Part shown: piece by piece, positions 7,563 to 15,567 of the stretch
How the letters are laid out: every line of letters starts with the position of its first letter
Numbering within the stretch: the first letter of the stretch is position 1
DNA from: Ruminimicrobiellum sp045223915
GTDB lineage: Bacteria; Elusimicrobiota; Endomicrobiia; Endomicrobiales; Endomicrobiaceae
NCBI GenBank assembly: GCA_045223915.1
Contig: JBGUZU010000008.1
Span: 1-26,047, forward strand
Direction: 5' to 3'
Length of the DNA stretch: 26,047 nt
Made by a program: the position numbers and the translations under genes
The notes under the pieces: model-generated
Databases searched by the model: none
Seen by the model: the letters and a program-made list of their open reading frames with translations, nothing else
Told to the model about the DNA's origin: nothing

Positions 7563-8123
7563 TTATCGGCTGAATTGTTTATATACTTTACTCAAATATA
7601 AAATTTTCGATGCATTTTCTATTACGGAAAGATACATGCTTGCCTGTTCCAAATTTTTACCTGCGGCAAAAGCGCCATGCCCTTTTATAATTGCACATTT
7701 GTATTTTGATATAAGTTCGGGAATCTTTTTTGCCACTTCATCCGAACCTATAGTTTCTTTACAATCAAGTACGGGAATTTGCGGTAAATAAAGCCGACCT
7801 TCGCTGTCTATAGGTTTTATAATTTTATTATGTAACGATAACACCGTAGCATATATTGTGTGGCCGTGAGCGACAGCTTTAATTTCGGAATTTTTCAAAT
7901 ATATTGCTCTGTGAACTTTAGCTTCGAGTGATGCAAGTTTATCTTTTTTGTCGTTATTCAAATTTATTCTGACAATATCTTTTTTTGTAAGATAGCCCAA
8001 CATTGCACCGTGCCTTTTTATTAATATTTCGTTACCGTCTCTTATACTTATGTTACCTGAATGAGAATGGTTTAACCCTTGTTCATACAAAATTTTACCG
8101 AACAATATCATATCTTTTATCAT
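7563..8123 (-). CDS. Class II aldolase family protein (fuculose-phosphate aldolase-like)
   Basis: Zinc-dependent class II aldolase/adducin fold; members cleave sugar phosphates such as fuculose-1-phosphate or act in methylthioribulose or ribulose-phosphate metabolism. In 186 residues: SHSGNISIR (20-28) for phosphate binding, E67 as candidate catalytic acid, zinc ligands HGH (H86, H88) and H149 in GHGAFAAG. The frame is open to 8207, overlapping the upstream gene. The ATG at 8123 is preceded by AAGGTG and lies 10 nt after the 3D-protein stop, so I prefer it. The substrate cannot be set from sequence, and no sugar pathway genes are nearby. Confidence 0.85.
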   Translation of the reverse strand: MIKDMILFGKILYEQGLNHSHSGNISIRDGNEILIKRHGAMLGYLTKKDIVRINLNNDKKDKLASLEAKVHRAIYLKNSEIKAVAHGHTIYATVLSLHNKIIKPIDSEGRLYLPQIPVLDCKETIGSDEVAKKIPELISKYKCAIIKGHGAFAAGKNLEQASMYLSVIENASKILYLSKVYKQFSR

Positions 8124-8133
8124 TTTTTTCACC

Positions 8134-8967
8134 TTACCAAGTATTGGATTTTTCAAGAATATATACCGTAACTTCTCTAAACATCCACGACTTTTCTTCT
8201 TCGGCATTATTTACGCCCAAATCTATTCTGTCACCTTTTATCGCGGAACCCGTGTCACCTGCATATCCGTAACCGTAACCGGAAATATACAGCCTTGTTC
8301 TTAACGGTATAACTTTCGGGTCAACCGCAACAATACCTCGTTGCATTTTTTGTCCTAAAAAAGTTATTGTTCCGTCTTTCCAGGCTAAAGGATCTCCCGG
8401 ATAATATGCCGTTGCCACCATTTTCATTCTTTTGGCTTTGGATAAATCGTATATTTTTTCTATGTTATTATTTTTATCCAACAACAACAATCTGTAAAAA
8501 CTTATTGAATATGACAGCTGTTTATCGTATACAATACTTTCCAATTTCGAATCGTGAAAAACTTGTGTTATGTCCGAATCGGTATATTTTACTATACCTT
8601 TTTGCAACTCAACTTTTCTTAAGTTCGAATTGTATATTTTGTGCCATGTAGGTCTGAAATCCGTTTTGCTTGCCGTTTTCGATTTTACTTTGTTCACTCT
8701 TACTATTTTTATTTTTGAGTTCGGTTTTACAGGTTTATCCAAAGGAGAATATACAATATCGTTTTCACCTAATGTTATGTCGTTATCCTGTAAAATATCT
8801 TTTAATATTTTATTTTTGTCGTACTGTATCGGTATGATTTTACCGTCAACCATAATACAACTTTTTTTAGACAGTACAGAATTTGTATTTAATATAAAAG
8901 TTATTAATAAAATTATTATCGGAATATATAAAAGTCTGACAAACTTTTTTATCTCAATATTCTTCAT
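8134..8967 (-). CDS. 3D-domain cell-wall protein with DUF348-like N-terminus
   Basis: A 277-residue protein with one N-terminal membrane helix (about 10-28). Next comes a ubiquitin-like DUF348-type segment (about 36-93), as in YabE/RpfB proteins. The C-terminal 3D domain (about 182-270) has its three key aspartates visible: VDP (D216), AGDTG (D238) and GDRIDLGV (D246/D249). 3D domains belong to MltA-like peptidoglycan-cleaving enzymes, so a role in wall remodelling outside the membrane is likely. The G5 domain common in YabE is not evident. The start overlaps the end of the radical SAM gene by 14 nt. Confidence 0.85.
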   Translation of the reverse strand: MKNIEIKKFVRLLYIPIIILLITFILNTNSVLSKKSCIMVDGKIIPIQYDKNKILKDILQDNDITLGENDIVYSPLDKPVKPNSKIKIVRVNKVKSKTASKTDFRPTWHKIYNSNLRKVELQKGIVKYTDSDITQVFHDSKLESIVYDKQLSYSISFYRLLLLDKNNNIEKIYDLSKAKRMKMVATAYYPGDPLAWKDGTITFLGQKMQRGIVAVDPKVIPLRTRLYISGYGYGYAGDTGSAIKGDRIDLGVNNAEEEKSWMFREVTVYILEKSNTW

Positions 8968-9559
8968 ACTCGTCTAAATACGGTCTTACTCTAAAGTGTA
9001 CCCCTAACGGTTTTACTACTTCTTTAACTTTCGATACATCAAGTCCGGGAAGTTCCACCGCCGTAACAACTACGGTGGGAATATATTCTTTTGCAGCTTG
9101 CGCAAACTTTAAAATTTCGTTAAACGATTCTTCTTTAAACATAGGATTATTTATTTTGTTATGTTCCTGCGGATTTGAACCGTTAAGACTTATTGAAATG
9201 ACATCTATTAAACCTTTAAGTTGCGGTAATATGTTTTTACCGTAATATCTGTTTGCAAGACCGGCAGTGTTTATTCTTACCGTTACATTTTTACTTTTTA
9301 ACCATTTGGATATTTCTATAACTTCAGGTAATCTTATTAAAGCGTCTCCGTAACCGCAAAATATTATTTCCCCGTATTTTGTGGGGTCGCCTATAGATTC
9401 TATTACCTGTTCAACAGTAGGTTCTTTATCTAATCTTAAAGAATTTCCCCTGAACTTTCCTGCCCATTTGTGTTTTATGCAGTAAGGACATGCCATCATA
9501 CAACGGTTGGTTATATTAAGATACAAATTGTTTGCATATACATAAGAATACTGTGCCAT
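8954..9559 (-). CDS. TatD-associated radical SAM protein
   Basis: A short radical SAM protein (201 residues) with the cluster motif CxxxCxxC at C20, C24 and C27, then a GYGDAL segment (SAM/GGE-like position) and INTAGLAN and SISLNGSN strands of the partial TIM barrel. It matches what I know of the TatD-linked radical SAM family, found next to or fused with TatD; tatD is directly upstream here, 150 nt away. The substrate is not known. AAGGAG lies before the ATG, itself directly after a hairpin (9573-9591). It overlaps the 3D-protein gene by 14 nt. Confidence 0.88.
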   Translation of the reverse strand: MAQYSYVYANNLYLNITNRCMMACPYCIKHKWAGKFRGNSLRLDKEPTVEQVIESIGDPTKYGEIIFCGYGDALIRLPEVIEISKWLKSKNVTVRINTAGLANRYYGKNILPQLKGLIDVISISLNGSNPQEHNKINNPMFKEESFNEILKFAQAAKEYIPTVVVTAVELPGLDVSKVKEVVKPLGVHFRVRPYLDEYEEY

Positions 9560-9709
9560 ACTAAACTCCTTAAAAAATACTCCGTATTTTTGGAAGATTT
9601 GAGGATTGGAAGATTTGAAGATTAGATGTTAAGTTGTAAAATTTGCTTTGCAAATTTTGTTATTATTTAATTTTCCGCTTAGCTTCCATTCTTCCAATCT
9701 TCTATTCTT
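9560..9709. repeat. 150-bp composite repeat spacer between tatD and the radical SAM gene
   Basis: On the minus strand, after the tatD stop, there are GGAAGA/AATAGAAGATT minisatellite units (about 9683-9720, running into the tatD stop). Then comes mini-hairpin AAAATTTGC/GCAAATTTT around TTT (9638-9658), then the complementary CT-type minisatellite (about 9592-9628). It closes with hairpin AAAAATAC/GTATTTTT (9573-9591) before AAGGAG. The two minisatellite blocks can pair, making one long imperfect hairpin. The plan and length equal those of 6011-6160. Confidence 0.7.
9573..9591 (-). promoter_or_regulatory. Hairpin plus T-run directly before the radical SAM Shine-Dalgarno
   Basis: Perfect 8-bp stem AAAAATAC/GTATTTTT around a 3-nt loop, followed on the minus strand by TAAGGAG and the ATG at 9559. 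It is the twin of the hairpin before dnaX (6022-6040). Confidence 0.55.
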
Positions 9710-10474
9710 CTAATCTTCCAAATTATACAACTTTATTGTGTTGTTTGTCGTTATATTACAAACATCTTCAAACGGAACACATTTTACTTCCGCTATCTTT
9801 TTTGCAACTTCAACTACATAAGAAGGTTCGTTTCTTGTTCCCCTGTAAAGTTGCGGTGCAAGATACGGACAATCGGTTTCAACCAAAATTTTGTCTAACG
9901 GAACATTTTCTATAACTCTTTTTAGTTTATTACTTTTCGGATAAGTGCACGGTCCGTCTATACCGATTAAAAAGCCCATATCAACAACAACTTTTGCCTG
10001 TTCGTAACTGCCCGAAAAACAATGTATTACACCCTTAGGCAACTGTTTAAATGTTTTAAATATTTCCACCATATCATCGTAAGCATCTCTGCAATGCACA
10101 CATATAGGTTTATTTATTTCAAGTGCCAAATTTATTTGTTTAACAAAAAGTTCTTTTTGTAACTGTTTATCGTAACCTTCGTAGTGATAATCAAGACCGA
10201 TTTCACCGACAGCAACACATTTTTTGTCACTTAACAAAGATTTTAATTTATTAAATAACTCTTCATTAAATTTGTCTGCATCTTGAGGATGAAGTCCGAA
10301 CATGGAATAAATTTTTTCCTGTTTGGAAAGTTCGGCAACTTTATCCCATAACGGAGGTTCGCAACCTACTTCCAAAATATATTTTAGTCCGCTGCTGAAT
10401 GCTCTGTTTAACACTTCTTGTCTGTCGGCATCAAAATGTGCATCGGTAGTATGTGCATGAGAATCTATTAACAT
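9710..10474 (-). CDS. tatD: TatD family metal-dependent hydrolase (DNase)
   Basis: TatD proteins are two-metal TIM-barrel hydrolases with DNase activity. The 254 residues show all metal ligands: DSHAH (H6, H8), GEIGLDYH (E91), VHCRDA (H127), HCFSGS (H151) and ETDCPYLAP (D201). GGAG precedes the ATG by about 8 nt. A minus-strand extended -10 promoter lies at 10508-10516. The last residues and stop (LED-stop, TTGGAAGATTAG) match the minisatellite that follows, so the repeat has probably replaced or formed the gene end. The radical SAM partner is downstream. Confidence 0.93.
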   Translation of the reverse strand: MLIDSHAHTTDAHFDADRQEVLNRAFSSGLKYILEVGCEPPLWDKVAELSKQEKIYSMFGLHPQDADKFNEELFNKLKSLLSDKKCVAVGEIGLDYHYEGYDKQLQKELFVKQINLALEINKPICVHCRDAYDDMVEIFKTFKQLPKGVIHCFSGSYEQAKVVVDMGFLIGIDGPCTYPKSNKLKRVIENVPLDKILVETDCPYLAPQLYRGTRNEPSYVVEVAKKIAEVKCVPFEDVCNITTNNTIKLYNLED

Positions 10475-10507
10475 CTTTTTTCTCCGATTATTATTTTATG
10501 GTTTAAT

Positions 10508-10516
10508 ATTATACCA
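10508..10516 (-). promoter_or_regulatory. Extended -10 promoter candidate for tatD
   Basis: The minus strand reads TGGTATAAT, a full TATAAT with the TG extension, 34 nt before the tatD ATG. No good -35 is present at 17 nt, in line with an extended -10 type. The same nonamer precedes comM (21144-21152). Confidence 0.6.
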
Positions 10517-10520
10517 TTTT

Positions 10521-10740
10521 TGAGGGATGGAGGGATAGAAGGATGGAGGGATGGAAACGACAACGACGGAAAGACAGGTGAAGAGGTGAATGGGTGAAAA
10601 GTTTTCGGAGTGCCTGCGGCACAATTTTTTATAGATTCCGGATCAAGTCAGGAATTACAATGAACAACGAGATCCCGCATCAAGTGCGGGATGACAAAGG
10701 ACTATGGATTGCCACGGCAACAAATTGTCTCGCAATGGCG
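10521..10740. repeat. Repeat-filled region between the OMP gene and tatD
   Basis: From left to right: a GA-rich minisatellite of GGAGGGAT/GGATAGAA units (about 10521-10556); a small GTGCC/GGCAC hairpin (10609-10621); a variant TCAAG palindrome, ATTCCGGA/TCAGGAAT (10635-10655); then the two-hairpin unit, copy 2 (ATCCCGCA/TGCGGGAT at 10672-10692 and the ATTGC...GCAAT hairpin at 10708-10736). No gene is supported here. Confidence 0.7.
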
Positions 10741-10746
10741 GACATA

Positions 10747-10782
10747 AAAAAAGAGCAGAAGAAAAATCTTCTGCCCTTTTTT
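10747..10782 (-). terminator. Strong intrinsic terminator of the OMP gene, bidirectional
   Basis: Stem GCAGAAGA (10755-10762) / TCTTCTGC (10767-10774), loop AAAA, extended by A/T pairs with one mismatch and flanked by A-run and T-run. On the minus strand it lies about 75 nt after the OMP stop and ends in seven Ts. It could also stop plus-strand transcripts. Confidence 0.8.
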
Positions 10783-10834
10783 ATATTTTCCGATTTGCTT
10801 CCAATCTTCTAATCTTCAAATCCTCAAATCTTCC

Positions 10835-10856
10835 AAAATTGCCTTTCGGCAATTTT
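10835..10856 (-). terminator. Mini-hairpin abutting the OMP stop codon
   Basis: Perfect 9-bp stem AAAATTGCC/GGCAATTTT. On the minus strand the loop reads GAAA, a stable GNRA tetraloop, followed by a T-run. It begins directly after the TAA stop. Its stem equals that at 6142-6162, after the seven-helix protein gene. It may be a terminator or a 3'-end protector. Confidence 0.6.
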
Positions 10857-11492
10857 TTAGAAGTGGTATGCAAAACCGATACTTATTAATGAACCGTTAT
10901 TAACATTGAAACCAAACTCATCCGTTTTAAAATCATCATCGTCGTCATTACTCATATGTGAATAGCTAAGTTCTAGAAAATTAAGCGCTGCACCTATTGA
11001 CCATGTTTCGTTTATACTGTATGAAATTACGGGAACTATCGATATACCATACTGAGTGTATTTCAAATCGTCATACGGACTAGGAGCACCATCATTTTTA
11101 TAATTTATTTTATTATAGAATATAGATCCTTTCAAGATAACATCAACATCTGCCACCTTTGCCAAATAATATCTTATAAAAGGTGCTATTCCAATTTTCG
11201 TATAATCATTAGGATTTGAACTAATATCCATAATTTCTCCTCCCTCTTTATATACACTACCTTTACCGGTTGTGTAACTTAAGTCCAAACCGATATCCCA
11301 TTTATCAACTATGGTCCAACCGAATTCGGGTGCAATAGTTAATAAATCATAATCAACATTATCTCCAGAAAAACTGCTATATGATGCACTTTCATATCCG
11401 AAACTTCCGCCTACCCACATGTCCTTTTCTGCCGCAAAAGCAGGTGCTACAAGTGCTACTGCCAACAACACTGCCAATAAACTTTTTCTCAT
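10857..11492 (-). CDS. Small outer-membrane beta-barrel protein
   Basis: 211 residues with a clear signal peptide (MRKSLLAVLLAVALVAPAFA, cut before AEKD). The rest is alternating amphipathic strands with acidic, Asn-rich loops, including a run of five Asp near 185. It ends in AYHF, a terminal Phe typical of barrel-assembly substrates. About eight strands are expected, as in OmpA/OmpX-like barrels. Function is unknown: adhesin, porin-like or structural. AAAGGAG lies about 11 nt before the ATG. It is 55 nt after metG and has its own strong terminator, so it may be transcribed separately. Confidence 0.85.
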   Translation of the reverse strand: MRKSLLAVLLAVALVAPAFAAEKDMWVGGSFGYESASYSSFSGDNVDYDLLTIAPEFGWTIVDKWDIGLDLSYTTGKGSVYKEGGEIMDISSNPNDYTKIGIAPFIRYYLAKVADVDVILKGSIFYNKINYKNDGAPSPYDDLKYTQYGISIVPVISYSINETWSIGAALNFLELSYSHMSNDDDDDFKTDEFGFNVNNGSLISIGFAYHF

Positions 11493-11547
11493 TTTTTCTT
11501 TTTCTCCTTTTATTTTTATTTTAAATCGGATTTTCCCAATCTAATTT

Positions 11548-13098
11548 TTACTTATCGTTTTGTATTCTCGGAAAAAGAATTTCGAATTTTCCTAATTTTG
11601 TATCGCTCGGTGAAAAGCCTTCTTTCGGTAACACTTTATCTTCAAAATATTTTTTTGCAACATCAATAATATTACCTTTTCCGCCGTTTAATTGCCAAAT
11701 CTTTTCGGAAAGTGTAGGCATAAACGGTATTAAATGTAATGCTATTAAATCCGTTGCCTGGAAGTAACAGTACATACAATCCGCAAGTTTTTTAGTATCT
11801 GTTTTTGCAAGTTTCCAAGGAGCATCCTGTTCTATTTGTTGGTTAATTAATGTTATTGCCTGCTGTAAAGTTTCCGATGCTTTATGGAACTGCATATTTT
11901 CTATTGACAGTCCGTAACCGTTATTTAAAATTTTTGCTACTTCTTTTGTTAAGTTATCTTCAATATCGGTTTTAGGAACTTTACCTTCAAAATATTTTTC
12001 CGCCATTTTGTTTGTTCTTGATACAAGGTTACCCAAATTGTTTGCCAAATCAACATTATATTTTTTTGTAAGCGCTTCCATGGAAATGTCGCCGTCGGGA
12101 CCGAACGGTATTAAAGATACCGCCAAATATCTTGCGGGATCCACACCGAACTTTTCTACAAGTTGGGCAGGTGTAATAACATTCCCCAATGTTTTAGACA
12201 TTTTGTCTCCGTTAATTGTAAAAAATCCGTGAGCATAAACTCTTTTGTGTACCGGAATATCCGCACCCATTAAAAGTGCAGGCCAAATTACACTGTGAAA
12301 CCACAAAATATCTTTTGCCATTAAATGTATATCCGCAGGCCAGTATTTAGAAAACATTTCTTTGTTATCTTTGTAACCGATAGCAGAAACATAGTTGATT
12401 AAAGCATCCACCCAAACATATACCGTTTGACTGTTATCAAAAGGTAACGGAATACCCCAATCAAGGGCAGCTCTTGAAATACTTATATCTTCAAGACCCA
12501 ATCTTAATTTTCCCAATATTTCATTTCTTCTTTGTTCCGGTAAAACATCTATATGGTTAGGATTTGCGGGATTTTCTATCATGTCTATAAGTTGTTCGTT
12601 AAATTGTGAAAGTTTGAAGAAATAATTTTCTTCGGATTGAACCACGGGTTTTTTCTTGTGGTCCGGACAACAACCGTTTTCGTCCAAATCTTTTTCCGCA
12701 ATAAACTTTTCGCAACCTACACAATATAATCCTTCATATTGTTTTTTATATATAAGACCTTTATCGTAAAGTTTTTGCATTATCATTTGAACGGTTTCTT
12801 CGTGAAGTTTGTCTGTCGTTCTTATAAAACCGTCGTTAGATATATTTAAAAGTTTCCAGGCATCCTGAAAGTATCCGCTCATTTCATCGCAAAGTTGTTT
12901 CGGTGTAACTCCTTTAGCTTGTGCGGACTGACAAATTTTTGCACCGTGTTCGTCCGTTCCGGTTAAAAAATAAACTTCATTATTTTGAAGTCTTTTCCAA
13001 CGGGCAGCGATATCTGCGGCTATTGTAGTATAAGCATGACCTATATGAGGTCTGTCGTTAACATAATAAATCGGTGTTGTAATGTAATACTTTTTCAT
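11548..13098 (-). CDS. metG: Methionyl-tRNA synthetase
   Basis: Charges tRNA-Met in the cytoplasm. 516 residues: PIYYVNDRPHIGHAYTT with the HIGH motif at 18-21, zinc knuckle C126/C129...C144/H147, WVDALINY and the KMSKT version of KMSKS at 299-303, then the helical anticodon domain. It lacks the C-terminal tRNA-binding (OB-fold) extension seen in longer MetRS; this short form is known in several groups. AAGGA precedes the ATG. It is divergent from the helicase gene, with no T-box or long leader (only about 80 nt of gap). Confidence 0.96.
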   Translation of the reverse strand: MKKYYITTPIYYVNDRPHIGHAYTTIAADIAARWKRLQNNEVYFLTGTDEHGAKICQSAQAKGVTPKQLCDEMSGYFQDAWKLLNISNDGFIRTTDKLHEETVQMIMQKLYDKGLIYKKQYEGLYCVGCEKFIAEKDLDENGCCPDHKKKPVVQSEENYFFKLSQFNEQLIDMIENPANPNHIDVLPEQRRNEILGKLRLGLEDISISRAALDWGIPLPFDNSQTVYVWVDALINYVSAIGYKDNKEMFSKYWPADIHLMAKDILWFHSVIWPALLMGADIPVHKRVYAHGFFTINGDKMSKTLGNVITPAQLVEKFGVDPARYLAVSLIPFGPDGDISMEALTKKYNVDLANNLGNLVSRTNKMAEKYFEGKVPKTDIEDNLTKEVAKILNNGYGLSIENMQFHKASETLQQAITLINQQIEQDAPWKLAKTDTKKLADCMYCYFQATDLIALHLIPFMPTLSEKIWQLNGGKGNIIDVAKKYFEDKVLPKEGFSPSDTKLGKFEILFPRIQNDK

Positions 13099-13135
13099 TT
13101 TTATTTTTTCCTTCTTAACTAAAATATTTTTTATA

Positions 13136-13144
13136 AGTATATCA
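13136..13144 (-). promoter_or_regulatory. Extended -10 promoter candidate for metG
   Basis: The minus strand reads TGATATACT (TG-n-TATACT), 38 nt before the metG ATG. It lies about 30 bp from the divergent helicase promoter. Confidence 0.4.
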
Positions 13145-13172
13145 AATTATTAAAAAAACCGATAATATTTAA

Positions 13173-13178
13173 TATAAT
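13173..13178 (+). promoter_or_regulatory. -10 box of the helicase gene
   Basis: Perfect TATAAT, with TTAAAA (13150-13155) 17 nt upstream as a weak -35. Transcription would start near 13185, so the first in-frame ATG (13177) could not be used and the ATG at 13207 is the likely start. Confidence 0.5.
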
Positions 13179-13206
13179 GTTTAATTATAAATGTTTAGGT
13201 AATACA

Positions 13207-15567
13207 ATGAACATATTTATTACAACCAAACTGGAAAAACAATTAAAAAAGTATAACGATATCGACAGATTTAACTCGTTAATACAAAAACTTCAACAGG
13301 TTTCGGTTAACGAACTTTACGATTTCAACAGTTTCGGATTCAAAAAGTTTAAAGGAACAAATAAAGTCGGTGCGATAGATTTGGGCAGCGACAGAATTAT
13401 TTGTATGATGCTTTCCGATTATCCTTTACAAAACGATTACTGCTTTAACCAGTATTATTCCAATCAAGACATTTATAATACACTGCTTTTATTTTTTATA
13501 GCAAAGCATGACCAACAACAAGATAAAGCTTTTTTCCTGGATAAGAACAACTATATTCAACAAGATTTCATTGATACAAACGATAAACAGGTTGACACAA
13601 TTGTCGAAGACACACAAACAACATTTAAAGATTTAAACAAACAGGAAGTGTTAACCATAAAACAAAATTTTTCGTTGCACAGTAAAGATATGCAACTTAA
13701 ACTTCCAAGCATTCTTTCGGGAATTGCAGGCAGCGGCAAAACGGTTATTTCCATTCAGGTAATAAAAGAGTTACAAAAAAAGTATAACAACGAAAAAAAG
13801 ATTCTTTATGTTACATATTCCGAAGGATTAAGAAATTTTGTCGAAGAAAAAGTTAACGATTCATCCGTGGACATAAAAATTTTTAAAGATCTTTGTTTAT
13901 TGCTTGAAAACAAATACGAAAACAAAAAAATTTTAGATACGAACATTATTCAAAGTGCCGCCAGATTTGAAAAAGAATTTTTGGATACAAGAAACAAAAA
14001 ATATCAAAAGTTTATAAGAGAAAATAAAAATTTAATTTACAGTGAAATTTGCGGAATATTGAAAGGCTCTATGTATGTTAATTGGGACAGAAAACTTAAA
14101 AAACAAAACGGATTAATAAATAACATAATAGACAGAAATTCTTATATTAACAGTGACGAAAAAATTCCGGACGATTATAAAGCATTCAACAAAGAAGACA
14201 GAGAAACATTGTATAACCTTACATTGGAATATAATAAATGGTTACAAAACAGAAACATGTTCGACATGAACGATATTGCGTTTGATCTTTGCACTACCAT
14301 AGAAACAAAAAACATAAAATACGATTACATTATAGTTGACGAAATTCAAGATTTAACCGAAGTTCAAATTTATATGCTTTTCTTATTGTCCGACAAGAAA
14401 GGTCTTATTTTTACAGGTGATCCGAACCAGGTAATAAACCCGACATTTTTTAAAATCGGTCGACTTGAAAAATTGTTTAACGATAACGCGGTAAAAGCAT
14501 TTAAAACAAGACTGAACGAAAATTTCAGAAATTCAACCGACATAACAAAACTTATAAATTTGGTTAACGAAATAAGGGACGAAAAGTTGCCTGCAAGACA
14601 CCACGAAGATAAAGTGCCCGAAATTACAAGAAACAACAATGCCGGAAAGTTCGGAATAATAAAATACAGCGACAGCAACAAAAAAATACTTTTTAACGGA
14701 CTTGAGAACAAAGACCTTGATGTTGCAATAATAGTTTCCGACAAACAAAAAAAAGAGTCGCTGAAAAAAGAGTTTCCGCACCTTGTAAACATTTTTACCG
14801 TATCGGAAATTAAAGGCAGAGAATATCCCAACATTATAACTTACAATGTGTTGTCGGACTATTTTTCAATATTCCAAAATTTTTATAATTATGATTGGAA
14901 AAAAGATAAAAATTACGATTTCTATTTTAACCAGTTTTATGTTGCCATCACAAGAGGAGAACACAACATTTATTTATTGGAAGAAAAAAACGATATTGAA
15001 CTGATAAACGATATTGTTTCGAAAATGAATAAATACGAAATTAAATATACTTTAATCGATACCATAAACAACATAAACGAAATTTCATTAAGTTTGGATG
15101 AAGCGACCGACGAAAGATATTATTTGAAAGCATTGAACTTTTTTAACAACGAAGAGTTTGAAAAAGCAAAAGAACATTTTGAAAAAGTAACGAAATATAA
15201 TATTGATGAAACAAAAAACATGATAGAAATTTGCGACAAATTTTTGTTGGAACCGAACATGAACTATAACGAAAAAGCAGATTTATTGTTTTCTTATAAA
15301 CAATACGGCCTTGCAAAAAAATATTATGAAAAAGATTACAATTTTGAGTTATACTCTATTATGAGTTTGTATCAAAACAATTTTGAAGATTTTGAAAAAG
15401 TTTTATTTGCAAAAAACTTGAACATTGAACAACTTTACGACAAATACGATTTTGCAAAACAGGAAATAGACAAATATTTCGACTACAAAATTTATGAACT
15501 TAAAAACATATACACAAAAATAGAAAATTCAACAACAAAAATAGTAAAGGAGTTAACCGATGAGTGA
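13207..15567 (+). CDS. UvrD/SF1-type helicase with RelE-like N-terminus and TPR-like C-terminus
   Basis: 786 residues. The SF1 helicase motifs are complete: Walker A GIAGSGKT (172-179), Walker B DEIQD (378-382), GDPNQ (404-408), NFRN (439-442), KGREY (536-540) and VAITRG (579-584). Residues 1-70 (FITTKLEKQLKKY...FKKFKGTNKVGAIDLGSDRIICMM) resemble the RelE/ParE toxin fold pattern; this is a motif-level reading. Residues 635-735 have TPR-like helices (ALNFFNNEEFEKAKEHFEKV, SYKQYGLAKKYYEKDY). The start at 13207 has TAGG seven bases before it. It is the only plus-strand unit among minus-strand housekeeping genes and overlaps the next gene by 8 nt. The role is unknown; defence or RNA/DNA quality control are both possible. 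Confidence 0.88.
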   Translation: MNIFITTKLEKQLKKYNDIDRFNSLIQKLQQVSVNELYDFNSFGFKKFKGTNKVGAIDLGSDRIICMMLSDYPLQNDYCFNQYYSNQDIYNTLLLFFIAKHDQQQDKAFFLDKNNYIQQDFIDTNDKQVDTIVEDTQTTFKDLNKQEVLTIKQNFSLHSKDMQLKLPSILSGIAGSGKTVISIQVIKELQKKYNNEKKILYVTYSEGLRNFVEEKVNDSSVDIKIFKDLCLLLENKYENKKILDTNIIQSAARFEKEFLDTRNKKYQKFIRENKNLIYSEICGILKGSMYVNWDRKLKKQNGLINNIIDRNSYINSDEKIPDDYKAFNKEDRETLYNLTLEYNKWLQNRNMFDMNDIAFDLCTTIETKNIKYDYIIVDEIQDLTEVQIYMLFLLSDKKGLIFTGDPNQVINPTFFKIGRLEKLFNDNAVKAFKTRLNENFRNSTDITKLINLVNEIRDEKLPARHHEDKVPEITRNNNAGKFGIIKYSDSNKKILFNGLENKDLDVAIIVSDKQKKESLKKEFPHLVNIFTVSEIKGREYPNIITYNVLSDYFSIFQNFYNYDWKKDKNYDFYFNQFYVAITRGEHNIYLLEEKNDIELINDIVSKMNKYEIKYTLIDTINNINEISLSLDEATDERYYLKALNFFNNEEFEKAKEHFEKVTKYNIDETKNMIEICDKFLLEPNMNYNEKADLLFSYKQYGLAKKYYEKDYNFELYSIMSLYQNNFEDFEKVLFAKNLNIEQLYDKYDFAKQEIDKYFDYKIYELKNIYTKIENSTTKIVKELTDE

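Noticed and set aside
7563..8207. Longer form of the class II aldolase starting at 8207
   Set aside because: The extra 28 residues overlap the 3D-protein gene and are not part of the aldolase fold; the ATG at 8123 has a Shine-Dalgarno and sits 10 nt after the previous stop.
8570..8977. Plus-strand frame of 135 codons antisense to the 3D-domain protein
   Set aside because: It mirrors a well-supported minus-strand gene with recognisable domains and has no ribosome site.
9592..9709. Minisatellite units as a possible CRISPR or tandem gene remnant
   Set aside because: Units are 8-12 nt, irregular, without unique spacers; no cas genes are nearby.
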